NCBI GenBank assembly: GCA_022867625.1
Contig: JALIFM010000001.1
Location: 248,001 to 312,000, forward strand
From: Lachnospiraceae bacterium NSJ-143
GTDB taxonomy: Bacteria; Bacillota; Clostridia; Lachnospirales; Anaerotignaceae
Length of the DNA: 64,000 nucleotides
Reading direction: 5' to 3'
The notes below the pieces were generated by a model that did no database searches, was not told the origin of the DNA, and saw nothing but the letters and a program-made list of their open reading frames with translations. The stretch's first letter is position 1. The number at the start of each line of letters is the position of its first letter. This document shows positions 32,902 through 42,259 of the stretch, in pieces. A program made the position numbers and the translations under genes.

Positions 32902-33843
32902 TCAGCTGAGCTTGACACGAGGGTCAAGTATAGAGTAAATAATGTCTGTAAGGAGGTTTATAACCATTACTACAATAACAAACATTATTACTATGCCCTG
33001 AACAACGGCGTAATCCCTGGCGTATATGCTGTTTACAAGCAGTGCGCCTATTCCCGGCAGGTTAAAAACGTTTTCTATAACTATGCTTCCGCCAAACATG
33101 GCTATAAGCTTAAGCGAAAGGAGTGTTGTTGTAGGTATGAGTGCGTTTCTTATAATATGGTGTGTGCTTATCCTCAGCGGAGATATGCCCTTGCTGCGGG
33201 CGTAGTCTACATAGTCGCTGTTTTTAATGTCTACTACATTGTTCCTCAGGTTACGTATGAGTACTGCCGATACTGCTATTGCCTGTGTTATGCTGGGAAG
33301 GATTAGGCCTACAAAATGTTCCCATGGAGTGTTTCCCCAGCCGGATACCGGAAATATCTTAATCTTTACGGCAAATGCTGTAAGAAGTACAAGTCCTATC
33401 CAGAATGACGGCACTGAAAGGCCGACAAGAGCAATAAAACGTACTATCTGGTCAGGAATTTTATCTTTTTTAATTCCCGCAATATAACCGGGTATAAAGC
33501 TGAATATTACAGTAAAAAATGTGGACATGGCCGTAAGGCAGATAGTTGTTCCAACCCTTGAGAGTATGAGCTGGCTGACAGGAGCCTTGAATTTGATTGA
33601 GTCGCCAAGGTCAAAGGTTACAATGCCTTTAAGGTAGAGAAAAAACTGGGTTATGTAGGATTCGTTAAGGCCAAGCTTTTCGCGCAGGGCCGCAAGAGAT
33701 TCCGGAGTTGCCTTTTCGCCAAGCAGCACCATGGCCGGGTCGCCGGGTATTGCCCTTATAAGAACGAATATCAACACTGTTACTATCAGAAATACGGGTA
33801 TCATCTGTAAAATTCGTTTAAGCGTGTAATTGAGTACATCCAT
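32902..33843 (-). CDS. Peptide/nickel ABC transporter permease, OppB/DppB-like
   Basis: A 313-residue permease with six membrane segments. The N-terminal TLKRILQMIPVFLIVTVLIF, GDPAMVLLGEKATPE, and the EAA loop DYARSKGISPLRISTHHIIRN are typical. It follows the amidohydrolase gene by 1 base. Confidence 0.93.
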   Translation of the reverse strand: MDVLNYTLKRILQMIPVFLIVTVLIFVLIRAIPGDPAMVLLGEKATPESLAALREKLGLNESYITQFFLYLKGIVTFDLGDSIKFKAPVSQLILSRVGTTICLTAMSTFFTVIFSFIPGYIAGIKKDKIPDQIVRFIALVGLSVPSFWIGLVLLTAFAVKIKIFPVSGWGNTPWEHFVGLILPSITQAIAVSAVLIRNLRNNVVDIKNSDYVDYARSKGISPLRISTHHIIRNALIPTTTLLSLKLIAMFGGSIVIENVFNLPGIGALLVNSIYARDYAVVQGIVIMFVIVVMVINLLTDIIYSILDPRVKLS

Positions 33844-33844
33844 A

Positions 33845-35044
33845 CTAATACCACCTCGTTTTATATTTCTCCCTGTTCCATGCCTCCTGCCCGTTTACAA
33901 TAACTGCCTCAAGCTTTGTAAGGTAATGAAAAGGGTCGCCGTTAAATATATTTATGTCAGCGTCTGCGCCTGCCTCCAATGTTCCTATTTTACCTCTGAG
34001 GCCAAGTATCTCCGCCGGATATGAGGTTATAAGCTTTATTCCGTCTTCCCACGTAACTCCTTCGCTTACTGCAAGCTGCGAAAGGAGAAGCAGCCGCTCA
34101 ACAGGAGTACACCCATGGTCTGTAATGATACCGGCTTTTACTCCGCAGTCAAGTATGCTCTTAAGCCCTCGGTAGCCGGTGTTTTTTGTTTCATTGCTGT
34201 ATCTCCAGGAAAGGGCTGTGCCATAAAAAACGGGTATATCACTTTTAATCAAATCCTTGCTGACCTCAGCAGCCTCAAGAGCATGCTCAATAATTACGTT
34301 AATGCTGAATTCTCTGGCTAACCGCATAGCTGTCATTATGTCATCGCTTCTGAAGGCGTGTATCCTGAATGGGATTTTTTTATCAAGCACAAGGCCGATG
34401 TTTTCATAGCCCTGCTCTGTAAGAAACGGACTGCCCGTTAAATGAGCATGTTTTTTGCTCTCTCTGTAGTACGCCGCTTTATAGAATGTATCCCTTATAA
34501 GTGCTGTGTTTCCTCCTCTTGTGGAGGCGCCGCAGCTGAATTTTAATGACTCTGATTTTGGTATCTCCCCGAGAGCGCCTTTAAGGCAGGAAACAGATGA
34601 TATTATGCGCCCGTTTATGTTTCCGCATGTCTTTACAATACACCCCGTTCCGCTTATTGGCGGATAGCTGCCTGTAAGTATGCCTACTGTTGTGACTCCG
34701 CCGCTCAGGGCATCGCAAAACGCCGTATCATTAAAATTTACTGCGTCAATGGCGTTTATAAACGGTGTAACAGGACCCATTAAGGTTTCGGTAAGGTCAT
34801 CGCCGGCTGTTTCTGATATGGACTCCTGTATGCCTATATGTGTATGCGCATCTATAAACCCGGGGGTTATAACCATACCTTTGCCGTTGTATTTATCAGC
34901 TGTAAGACCATGGGGAATATTTTCTGAAGCTCCGCAGAATGCAATTTTTCCTGTTTCACAGTCCCATACAACTGTTCCGTTTTCTATTATGCCCATTTTG
35001 GAACAGGTGACAATTCTGGCGTTTTCTATTGCTTTGGTGCGCAT
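33845..35044 (-). CDS. Metal-dependent amidohydrolase (imidazolonepropionase-like)
   Basis: A 399-residue TIM-barrel amidohydrolase. Metal-site motifs are FIDAHTHIG near residue 67, a later RIHAF and IIEHALE, and IITDHGCTP with the catalytic Asp. C-terminal GTLEAGADADINIFNGDPF is the usual end of this family. I chose the ATG at 35044 because AGGTGG lies 8 bases upstream; in-frame starts exist further upstream. It sits inside a peptide-transporter operon, so it probably hydrolyses an imported cyclic amide or peptide-like compound (inference). Confidence 0.88.
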   Translation of the reverse strand: MRTKAIENARIVTCSKMGIIENGTVVWDCETGKIAFCGASENIPHGLTADKYNGKGMVITPGFIDAHTHIGIQESISETAGDDLTETLMGPVTPFINAIDAVNFNDTAFCDALSGGVTTVGILTGSYPPISGTGCIVKTCGNINGRIISSVSCLKGALGEIPKSESLKFSCGASTRGGNTALIRDTFYKAAYYRESKKHAHLTGSPFLTEQGYENIGLVLDKKIPFRIHAFRSDDIMTAMRLAREFSINVIIEHALEAAEVSKDLIKSDIPVFYGTALSWRYSNETKNTGYRGLKSILDCGVKAGIITDHGCTPVERLLLLSQLAVSEGVTWEDGIKLITSYPAEILGLRGKIGTLEAGADADINIFNGDPFHYLTKLEAVIVNGQEAWNREKYKTRWY

Positions 35045-35077
35045 GTGCATTACCACCTTTTATGCCGCTTATTCAAT

Positions 35078-35113
35078 AAAAACTCATGGGACATTGTGTC
35101 CTCATGAGTTTTT
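35078..35113. terminator. Internal terminator between binding-protein gene and the rest of the Opp operon
   Basis: AAAAACTCATG with CATGAGTTTTT forms an 11-bp stem extended by GGAC/GTCC-type pairing. It lies between the binding-protein gene and the amidohydrolase gene. Partial read-through would give more binding protein than membrane components. Confidence 0.8.
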
Positions 35114-35159
35114 ATGAGTCAACTCAGTGAAATTTTACTGACATGTATTTTATTCTGTT

Positions 35160-36755
35160 TTATTCTGCTGTTTTTACAAGATTATTAAAGCGGTATTTTC
35201 CAAGAGGTATCTGTACAAAACCGTCTACGCTGTCTTTCATAGCACAGCATATATCCTGATGGTAGAGGTTAATAAGCGGAGCGTCGTCATAAAGAATCTG
35301 CTGAAGCTCAAAATAGCTCTTTTCACGTTCAGATTCGTCAAGCTGCTGCTGTGATTTATTAAACAGCTCCTCAGCCTCAGGATTGTTGTATCCTGTTGTA
35401 AAGCCCTCTGATACATCATGTACAAATATGTATTCCGAAAGGCTGACAGGGTCAGGGATATCGTCTGTCCATGAACCTACAAGAACCTGAAAATCACCGG
35501 CGTACTGCAGGTCAAGAAGCGTTGCCGTCTCAAGTGTTGTAAGTGTAACATTTACTCCAAGCTTAGCCCACTGGTCTTTAATTATTGTGGCAATCTGTTC
35601 AAACACTGCGTTTCCTGAACGCACGTAGAACTCTATATCAAATCCGTCAGGGTATCCGGCCTCAGCCAGAAGCGCTTTTGCCTTTTCAACATCATATTCC
35701 TTTGCCTTTATAGTATCGTTGTAGAAAAGCCCGCCCTCAGGCATATACGAAACAGCCGGTTTGCCGTAGCCGTAAAGAACCATATCTACTATTTCCTGCT
35801 TGTTTGTGCCGTATACAAGGGCTTCCCTTACTTTATCGTTTCCAAGTATCTGGTCTCTCACGTTAAGTACAAGGTATCTGTTTGACATTGATGGTACGGC
35901 AGAGGTTTTTATACCGTCGGCTACATCAAGAACCTGCATGCTGCTGAAAGGCACATCGCATATTAAATCGACCTCTCCGGCCTGAAGCTGCATAACTCTT
36001 GACTCGTCGTCAGGCACTATTTTAACTGTCAGCCTGCTTGTTTTAGGCTCGCCTTCTATGTGGTAGTACGGGTTTTTGTCAAATATTATTTCCTGTTCCT
36101 TTTCCCATGAGGAGGCAAAATACGGGCCGGTTCCCATAGGAACACTGTTGTCATAGCTGTTAGCTTCAAAAAAGGCCTTTGACTGTACGCACATGTTGAA
36201 GTTTGAAAAGTTTGAAAGCATGGCGGCGTTAGGCTGTGAAAGCTTTACCTCAAGCACGTTTTCAGAAGGGGAGGTTACAGACTCAATATCCTTTGCGGCA
36301 AATGTCCAGTTTCCTTCTGTGGCAGCCTTTGCCCTTTCAAATGTGAATATCCAGTCATCTGCCGTTACGTCTGTGCCGTCAGCAAATTTAATTCCGGGTT
36401 TAAGGTTGAATGTATATGTAAGTCCGTCGTCGCTGAGCTTCCAGTCATCAGCAAGGCAAGGTATGATTTCTTTTCCGTCGTCGCTTGGCTTGACAAGGCC
36501 TTCAAGGAATAAATCGTAGAGCCATACAGCACCATTGTCGTCAACTATTGTAGGGTCGAACGTATAGCCGTCGCTCTGCTTTGCGATAACGATTTCGTCT
36601 GCTATGCTGCCGCCGGTGCCTTCTGCCTGAGATGACGGGGATGAAGAACCGCCGCCGGAGGAGGCCTGTGAGCCTGAGCTGCCGGACGAGCCGCAGCCGG
36701 CCAATAGGGAACAGGTCAAAATTGTGGCTGTAGCTATTGATAAAAACTTTTTCAT
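35160..36755 (-). CDS. ABC transporter substrate-binding lipoprotein, family 5 (peptide/nickel)
   Basis: A 531-residue SBP_bac_5 protein. The N-terminus is a lipoprotein signal with lipobox LLAGC, then a Ser/Gly-rich linker. Family features include TYTFNLKPGIKFADGTDVTADD near residue 110 and the middle PYYHIEGEPKT. Its start is the ATG at 36755 (MKKFL), after GGGGGTAAAATGTAT. It is the first gene of the operon; the ligand could be an oligopeptide or another small amide. Confidence 0.93.
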   Translation of the reverse strand: MKKFLSIATATILTCSLLAGCGSSGSSGSQASSGGGSSSPSSQAEGTGGSIADEIVIAKQSDGYTFDPTIVDDNGAVWLYDLFLEGLVKPSDDGKEIIPCLADDWKLSDDGLTYTFNLKPGIKFADGTDVTADDWIFTFERAKAATEGNWTFAAKDIESVTSPSENVLEVKLSQPNAAMLSNFSNFNMCVQSKAFFEANSYDNSVPMGTGPYFASSWEKEQEIIFDKNPYYHIEGEPKTSRLTVKIVPDDESRVMQLQAGEVDLICDVPFSSMQVLDVADGIKTSAVPSMSNRYLVLNVRDQILGNDKVREALVYGTNKQEIVDMVLYGYGKPAVSYMPEGGLFYNDTIKAKEYDVEKAKALLAEAGYPDGFDIEFYVRSGNAVFEQIATIIKDQWAKLGVNVTLTTLETATLLDLQYAGDFQVLVGSWTDDIPDPVSLSEYIFVHDVSEGFTTGYNNPEAEELFNKSQQQLDESEREKSYFELQQILYDDAPLINLYHQDICCAMKDSVDGFVQIPLGKYRFNNLVKTAE

Positions 36756-36904
36756 ACATTTTACCCCCTTTTTTATGCGCCGAACATATGCCGGCATGCA
36801 AGGCCACGCCAAAATTTAAACAAAAAAAGGCTCATTATATTGCATAATAACCCTTTTGTTAAAAAACACTATGATGTCGGCCTTATTTAAATGATTATAT
36901 GTTT

Positions 36905-36936
36905 ATTATAAACTCTATTGTTAGTATAGAGTCAAT
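36905..36936 (-). promoter_or_regulatory. Promoter and palindrome of the Opp-type operon
   Basis: On the minus strand TTGACT (-35, plus 36931-36936) and TTTATA/TATAAT (-10, around 36905-36912) are present. The perfect inverted repeat ACTCTAT-N7-ATAGAGT (36912-36932) fills the spacer and overlaps the -35, the usual place for a repressor operator. Confidence 0.6.
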
Positions 36937-37552
36937 AAGCAACGGATAAATAGGAAATATAAATTGCACTTCATAAAATGAGGATAAAATAGTGGAAAAT
37001 GGCTTTTTTAGGATAATTATATATATGAATCGTGAATAAAGTTAGTCGTTTTTAAATTAAAAAACATGAAAAAGGCAAAAACTCTAATGTAAAGAATATA
37101 TAATTAAAGTGAAATATAATACATTAATTTTTAGGCAGTTTGTTATTCAATAATCACTATTATACTTTTTTGCATTCATGTGATAAAAGTAAAATAATTT
37201 GTATTTTAAGTACTTAAAAATAATATATTATCAAAAATACTTAATTATGACTAACAGCAGTTATACTTGGGGTTATACTGCCTGAATCGGCGGGCAGAGG
37301 GATAATAAATGTGTGAAAATATGATTTTTCTGGAAGTTTTACGAAATTTAAGGCTGTTTTATACAAAGAAATTTCACTCTGATATCTGCTCATGTTTTTG
37401 TTAAACGACTTTAAATTGTGCGGTGAATATTAAATTTAATTATATGACATAAGCGTATGTGTTTTTAGAGCGGCAAAATCGTGTATAATTCAAGATTAAA
37501 AATATTTAATGTGAAGATTTTATATCATTTGTTACGGATAATAAAGTGAAAA

Positions 37553-37590
37553 TATAAAAAGCGGGACTGTTTTAATACCCGCTTTTTATA
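37553..37590 (-). terminator. Terminator of the hem operon
   Basis: A perfect 13-bp stem TATAAAAAGCGGG with CCCGCTTTTTATA and a 12-base loop lies 60 bases after the hemL stop. Confidence 0.82.
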
Positions 37591-37649
37591 TTCTTCTGTG
37601 TTTACAGAAAATTGCAAATGTAAATAAAAGAAATTTATTTAAAAGAAAT

Positions 37650-38912
37650 TTATTTAAAAGAAATAATGGCTTCTTTTGTAATTTTGATATCCTCATCAGT
37701 ATGGGCGTCTGACACAAACATGGCCTCAAACTGTGACGGAGCTGTGTAGATACCGGATTCGAGCATATGGGTAAAATATTTTGAGTACATGGCCGTGTCC
37801 GACAATACTGCGCTTTTGTAGTCAGATACTGCTTCTTTGGTAAAAAAGGCGCTTAAGAGGGAACCTGCACGGTTTACTCTGACAAGGCCTGTGGAGGAGA
37901 GGGCCTGTTCAAGCTCAGAGGCCTTTTTATCTATCCTGTCGTATATCCCGGTGTCGTCCATAAGTATTTTGAGTGTCTCTATTCCGGCGGTAACGGCTAT
38001 AGGGTTGCCGGAAAGAGTGCCGGCCTGATAAACCCTGCCTAGAGGGGATACGCATTCCATTATTTCTCTCCTGCCGCCGTAAACGCCAAGGGGCATACCT
38101 CCGCCGACTATTTTTCCGAGAGTCACCATGTCAGGCCTGATTCCAAAATACTGGCACGCTCCGCCAAGACTGAGCCTGAAGCCTGTAATTACCTCATCGA
38201 ATATGAGCATGGCGCCGTTTTTTTCTGTTATATCCCTCAGGAACTTTAAGAACCCATCTTCGGGAGGCACAACACCCATATTGGCCGCAACAGGCTCAAC
38301 AAGTATTCCGGCTATCTTATCCGGATATTTGTCAAACAGCGCCTGTACAGATTCTTTACTGTTATAGTCGGCTACAAGAGTGTTGTCGGTAAAGCCCTTA
38401 GGCACTCCGGCGCTGTCAGGTACAGCGTTTGTCATAAGCCCGGAGCCGGATTTTACAAGCAGACCGTCTGAATGTCCATGATAGCAGCCGGTAAATTTAA
38501 TTATTAAGTCGCGTCCGGTAAAGCCGCGCACAGCCCTGACAGCGCTCATTACCGCCTCTGTACCGCTTGATACCATGCGCAGCATTTCTATGGCCGGCAC
38601 AGCGCTTATAATCATTTCAGCAAGCTCGGATTCCTTTTTGGTAGGCGCTCCATAGCTTAAGCCATACTCACAGGCCTTCTGCACAGCCTTTATTACCTCC
38701 GGCCTTGAGTGCCCCAGTATTCCTGGCCCCCATGAGCATACATAATCTATAAGGCTGTTTCCGTCCTCATCGTATATTCTGGAGCCTTCAGCGCTTTTTA
38801 TAAAAAGGGGCGTCCTGCCCACTGCATTAAACGCTCTGACAGGGGAGTTTACCCCTCCGGGCATGAGGCCCTTTGCCCTGTAAAAAAGCTTTTTGGATAT
38901 ATCTGTGTTCAT
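37650..38912 (-). CDS. hemL: Glutamate-1-semialdehyde 2,1-aminomutase
   Basis: A 420-residue PLP enzyme that converts glutamate-1-semialdehyde to 5-aminolevulinate, the second step of the C5 route. It has RAKGLMPGGVNSPVRAF at the N-terminus, GCYHGHSD, and the PLP lysine in TLGKIVGGGMPLG. The ATG at 38912 follows GAGGAG; a TTG at 38918 overlaps the hemB stop. Last gene of the hem operon, in the order hemA, precorrin-2 dehydrogenase, hemC, cobA-hemD, hemB, hemL. Confidence 0.97.
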   Translation of the reverse strand: MNTDISKKLFYRAKGLMPGGVNSPVRAFNAVGRTPLFIKSAEGSRIYDEDGNSLIDYVCSWGPGILGHSRPEVIKAVQKACEYGLSYGAPTKKESELAEMIISAVPAIEMLRMVSSGTEAVMSAVRAVRGFTGRDLIIKFTGCYHGHSDGLLVKSGSGLMTNAVPDSAGVPKGFTDNTLVADYNSKESVQALFDKYPDKIAGILVEPVAANMGVVPPEDGFLKFLRDITEKNGAMLIFDEVITGFRLSLGGACQYFGIRPDMVTLGKIVGGGMPLGVYGGRREIMECVSPLGRVYQAGTLSGNPIAVTAGIETLKILMDDTGIYDRIDKKASELEQALSSTGLVRVNRAGSLLSAFFTKEAVSDYKSAVLSDTAMYSKYFTHMLESGIYTAPSQFEAMFVSDAHTDEDIKITKEAIISFK

Positions 38913-38914
38913 AT

Positions 38915-39901
38915 TCAAAACTCCTCTTTAAGCCATTTTGCCATGTCCAGCGCATGATATGTAATAATTATTTTGGCTCCGGCCCGTTTCATAGCCGTAA
39001 GGTTTTCGGTTACAACCTTCCTTTCGTCTATCCAGCCGTTAATGGCCGCGGCCTTAACCATTGAATATTCGCCGCTTACATTATATACTGCCAGAGGATA
39101 GTCAAACCTGTCGCTGGCGGCACGCACAATGTCGAGATAAGCCAGTGCCGGCTTTACCATTACTATATCGGCACCCTGAGCAATATCGTTTTCTATTTCC
39201 CTTAGTCCTTCCTTTACATTCCGGCAGTCCATCTGGTAGGATTTTCTGTCGCCGAAGCCCGGAGCCGAGCCTGCGGCGTCCCTGAAAGGCGAATAGTAGG
39301 CTGACGAGTATTTGGCGCTGTAGCCCATTATAGGCGTGTTTATAAAGCCGTTTTTGTCAAGCTCCCTGCGTATGGCCGCCACATCGCCGTCCATCATGTC
39401 GGAAGGCGCTACTATGTCGGCTCCTGCCTGTACTGTTGTAACAGCCATTTTAGCCAGAAGCGGCAGAGTTTCATCGTTTAATATCTCATCTCTGCAGACA
39501 AGCCCGCAATGCCCATGGTCAGTGTATTCGCAAAGGCAAATGTCTGCTATTACAATCATGTCCGGATATTTGCTCTTGATATGCGATATGGCCTTCTGGA
39601 CTATTCCATCTTTATTGTACGCCTCTGTTCCCCTGGAATCCTTATGAGCCGGCACACCAAAAACAAGAACGCCGGAAATGCCGCTCTCATTTACCTCGCT
39701 TAGTATGCCGTCAAGATTGTCAACAGAGTACCTGTAAACCCCCGGCATTGATTCCACACTTTCAATAATGTCATCGCCCTCTATCACAAAGAGGGGATAT
39801 ATAAAGTCCTTTGGATAAAGCTGTGTTTCGCATACCATATCCCTGAGGGGCTGATTCTGTCTGAGCCTTCTGAACCTGCTGCTTATATTTTTATTTCCCA
39901 T
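38915..39901 (-). CDS. hemB: Porphobilinogen synthase
   Basis: A 328-residue 5-aminolevulinate dehydratase. The Zn-binding Cys cluster DICLCEYTDHGHCG is near residue 120 (Zn-dependent type), the catalytic lysines are in GYSAKYSSAYYSPFRDA and IVMVKPALAYLDI. ATG at 39901 after GAGGTGA. It overlaps the cobA-hemD gene by 11 bases. Confidence 0.97.
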   Translation of the reverse strand: MGNKNISSRFRRLRQNQPLRDMVCETQLYPKDFIYPLFVIEGDDIIESVESMPGVYRYSVDNLDGILSEVNESGISGVLVFGVPAHKDSRGTEAYNKDGIVQKAISHIKSKYPDMIVIADICLCEYTDHGHCGLVCRDEILNDETLPLLAKMAVTTVQAGADIVAPSDMMDGDVAAIRRELDKNGFINTPIMGYSAKYSSAYYSPFRDAAGSAPGFGDRKSYQMDCRNVKEGLREIENDIAQGADIVMVKPALAYLDIVRAASDRFDYPLAVYNVSGEYSMVKAAAINGWIDERKVVTENLTAMKRAGAKIIITYHALDMAKWLKEEF

Positions 39902-41384
39902 TGTTTACTGTCACCTCGTTTAATATGGCCTGCGCTATGCCGTCTGCGGTTGCGCATTGAGCCATCAATAAATTGCTGATACCATAAGCCTTGAGGGTGT
40001 CGGCGGTATATTTGCCTATACATACTGCTTTTGCGTCAGAAGGTATTTTGCAGCCTGACTCAAAAAAGCCCCTTACACCTGCGGAGCTTGCAAATGTAAT
40101 AAAGCCGCAGCCTTTTGGCTGTGGTATGCTGTCTGAATAAACAGTGTCATACAGCGGTATTTCTTTAAAGCGCCTTCCGCCGGCTGACAGTATTTTGCTT
40201 ATTATATTGCTGCCCTTTAAAGCCCTTGGTATAAGTATCATGTCGTTTTCTGACGTATTTTCTACAAGTATACGGCCAAGGGAGTCAGATGTAAACTCAT
40301 CTGGCACAATATCCGCCTTGATTCCATAGTTTTTTAAAAATGAGCCTGTGCCGGGGCCTATAGCGGCAAAGCGCATGTGTGCTGTTGAGCGTATGTCCCG
40401 TCCGGAAGTAAACAGCGTGTCAAAAAACAGCCTTATGGAATTAGGGCCTGTAAAGGCCAGAACAGAGTAGTTTTTGATATTATCAAGCTCATGGAGGAGG
40501 TCATTGCTGTTTACAGGTTTTATTTTTACATAGTCCAAAATTTGTACGGCACCGCCCAGAACTGAAATTTTTTCTGAAAGCTTGCGGCAGAAGTCAGATG
40601 TTCCGCATATGGCCGTATTTGTTCCGTAAAGAGGGAGGGCTTCTTCTGAAAGCATATTAAGGCCGGCACATTCCCCAACCACAATAATTGCGGGGGATAC
40701 TATGTTTTTGTCAGAGGCGGCTTTTTCTGCCAAATCAGCCAGTGTTGAGCGCAGAACATACTGGTTCTGGTATGTGCCGTTAGATATTACAGCAGCAGGC
40801 ACATTGGCTGACATACCGTTTTTTATAAGCTCAGCTGATATTGTTTTGATATTTGAAAGGCCCATAAGAAAGGCCACAGTACCGCCCATATGAGCCAGTG
40901 CAGAAAAATTAATGCTTTCTGCTATATCCCCGTCTGCTGTATGCCCTGTGACTAACGTGTATGAACGGCTTAATTTTCTATGGGTTACAGGTATGCCTGC
41001 ACTCATGGGAGCGGCCATGGCGCTTGTGACTCCGGGTATTATCCGGTAGCCAATACCGGCTTTTTTAAGTGCCTCGCATTCCTCGCCGCCGCGGCCAAAT
41101 ACAAATGGGTCGCCGCCTTTAAGCCTGAGTACGGTTTTACCCTCAAGGGCTTCGGAGATTATAAGTGAATTTATTTCCTCCTGTTTCATGTAATGTTTTC
41201 CGGCTGATTTTCCGGCGTATATCTTTTTACAGTCTGTCCGGCAGTTTAAAAGAAGTGAGCTGTCCATAAGGCTGTCGTAGATTACTGTATCGCATTCTTT
41301 CAGGACATGCAAAGCCCTGACCGTTATCAAATCGGGGTCTCCGGGACCGGCGCCGGCTATATATACAAATGGTTTTTTGTTCAA
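39891..41384 (-). CDS. Fused uroporphyrinogen-III C-methyltransferase/uroporphyrinogen-III synthase
   Basis: A 497-residue fusion. Residues 1 to ~245 are a CobA-type SAM methyltransferase (YIAGAGPGDPDLITVRAL, RLKGGDPFVFGRGGEE), making precorrin-2. Residues ~250-497 form a HemD-type uroporphyrinogen-III synthase (VLAFTGPNSIRLFFD). The fusion is common in Clostridia. TTG start at 41384 after AGGTGAAC, overlapping the hemC stop. Confidence 0.95.
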   Translation of the reverse strand: MNKKPFVYIAGAGPGDPDLITVRALHVLKECDTVIYDSLMDSSLLLNCRTDCKKIYAGKSAGKHYMKQEEINSLIISEALEGKTVLRLKGGDPFVFGRGGEECEALKKAGIGYRIIPGVTSAMAAPMSAGIPVTHRKLSRSYTLVTGHTADGDIAESINFSALAHMGGTVAFLMGLSNIKTISAELIKNGMSANVPAAVISNGTYQNQYVLRSTLADLAEKAASDKNIVSPAIIVVGECAGLNMLSEEALPLYGTNTAICGTSDFCRKLSEKISVLGGAVQILDYVKIKPVNSNDLLHELDNIKNYSVLAFTGPNSIRLFFDTLFTSGRDIRSTAHMRFAAIGPGTGSFLKNYGIKADIVPDEFTSDSLGRILVENTSENDMILIPRALKGSNIISKILSAGGRRFKEIPLYDTVYSDSIPQPKGCGFITFASSAGVRGFFESGCKIPSDAKAVCIGKYTADTLKAYGISNLLMAQCATADGIAQAILNEVTVNNGK

Positions 41385-42259
41385 TTTAACAGTTCACCTG
41401 CCATTTCCTCAAGAGTGATATCAATTACGGATTCAGCGCATTCACGGCGTATGATTCCGGAATTTCTGTAAAAAGCCGATATTAAAAATCCTCTTTCTGT
41501 TTTTCTGGCGTAACAGCCGGCAGCATCGTGACAGCCGGCGCCTATAAGGGCCATTATCCTTCTTTCTATGTCAAATAACTGCATTGTCTCACTGTGGCTG
41601 ATTCTTCTGAGCAGTCCTGCTGTTTCTGAATCCCTTAATGTCTCACAGGCTATTATCCCCTGTGAAGCAGCAGGTATAAACTCATCGGGAGAAAGGCTTG
41701 TTATGCAAAAATCACTTGTGTCTATGCTGAGTCTTTCTATTCCTGCCATGGCAAGTATTATGGCGTCAAACTGGCCTGAACGCAGCTTATCAAGGCGTGT
41801 CGGCACATTGCCGCGTATTGGGCTTACACTGCAAAAGGGAAACAGCTCCTTTGCCATATGCTGCCTTCTTGGGCTTGAAGTGCCTATTGCAGGTGATTTT
41901 ATGCTGGATATACCGGTTTCCTTTAATGATACAAGTATGTCTGATACCGGGCCTCTTTCAAGTACGGCAGCTATCGAAAAATCCTGCGGCAGTGTGCTTG
42001 GAAGGTCCTTTCCGCTGTGAACTGCCATATCGATTTCTCCGGATTTCAGGGCCTGCTCAAACTCATGTGTAAAAAGACCGTTGGAATTGTCCGAATCTAT
42101 TTCATACAGCGGCCTGTCTGTTACGATATCCCCAGTGGTTTTAAGTATAATTGTTTTAGCGTGTATTTCTGGATAAGCGGCTTTGAGCTTTAACAAAACC
42201 ATTTCTGTCTGCTTAAGCGCCAGAGCGCTGCCGCGTGTGCCTATTTTAAGCTCAGTCAT
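41381..42259 (-). CDS. hemC: Hydroxymethylbilane synthase
   Basis: A 292-residue enzyme that polymerises four porphobilinogens. N-terminal KIGTRGSALALKQTE and the dipyrromethane-cofactor cysteine region MALIGAGCHDAAGCYA are visible; the usual EGGCQVP form is divergent, but a Cys is kept. The chosen ATG at 42259 follows GGTGAT; the frame extends to a GTG at 42268. Confidence 0.95.
   Translation of the reverse strand: MTELKIGTRGSALALKQTEMVLLKLKAAYPEIHAKTIILKTTGDIVTDRPLYEIDSDNSNGLFTHEFEQALKSGEIDMAVHSGKDLPSTLPQDFSIAAVLERGPVSDILVSLKETGISSIKSPAIGTSSPRRQHMAKELFPFCSVSPIRGNVPTRLDKLRSGQFDAIILAMAGIERLSIDTSDFCITSLSPDEFIPAASQGIIACETLRDSETAGLLRRISHSETMQLFDIERRIMALIGAGCHDAAGCYARKTERGFLISAFYRNSGIIRRECAESVIDITLEEMAGELLN

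Larger units (their letters stand above)
36756..37649. other. A+T-rich intergenic region
   Basis: About 890 bases without a credible gene. The right-hand part up to the opp promoter is regulatory. From about 36950 to 37550 the sequence is strongly A+T-rich, with only short unrelated reading frames and no clear repeats apart from a duplicated AAAGAAATTTATTTA unit near 37628-37660. The hem terminator is at 37553-37590. I see no clear RNA gene. Confidence 0.7.
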
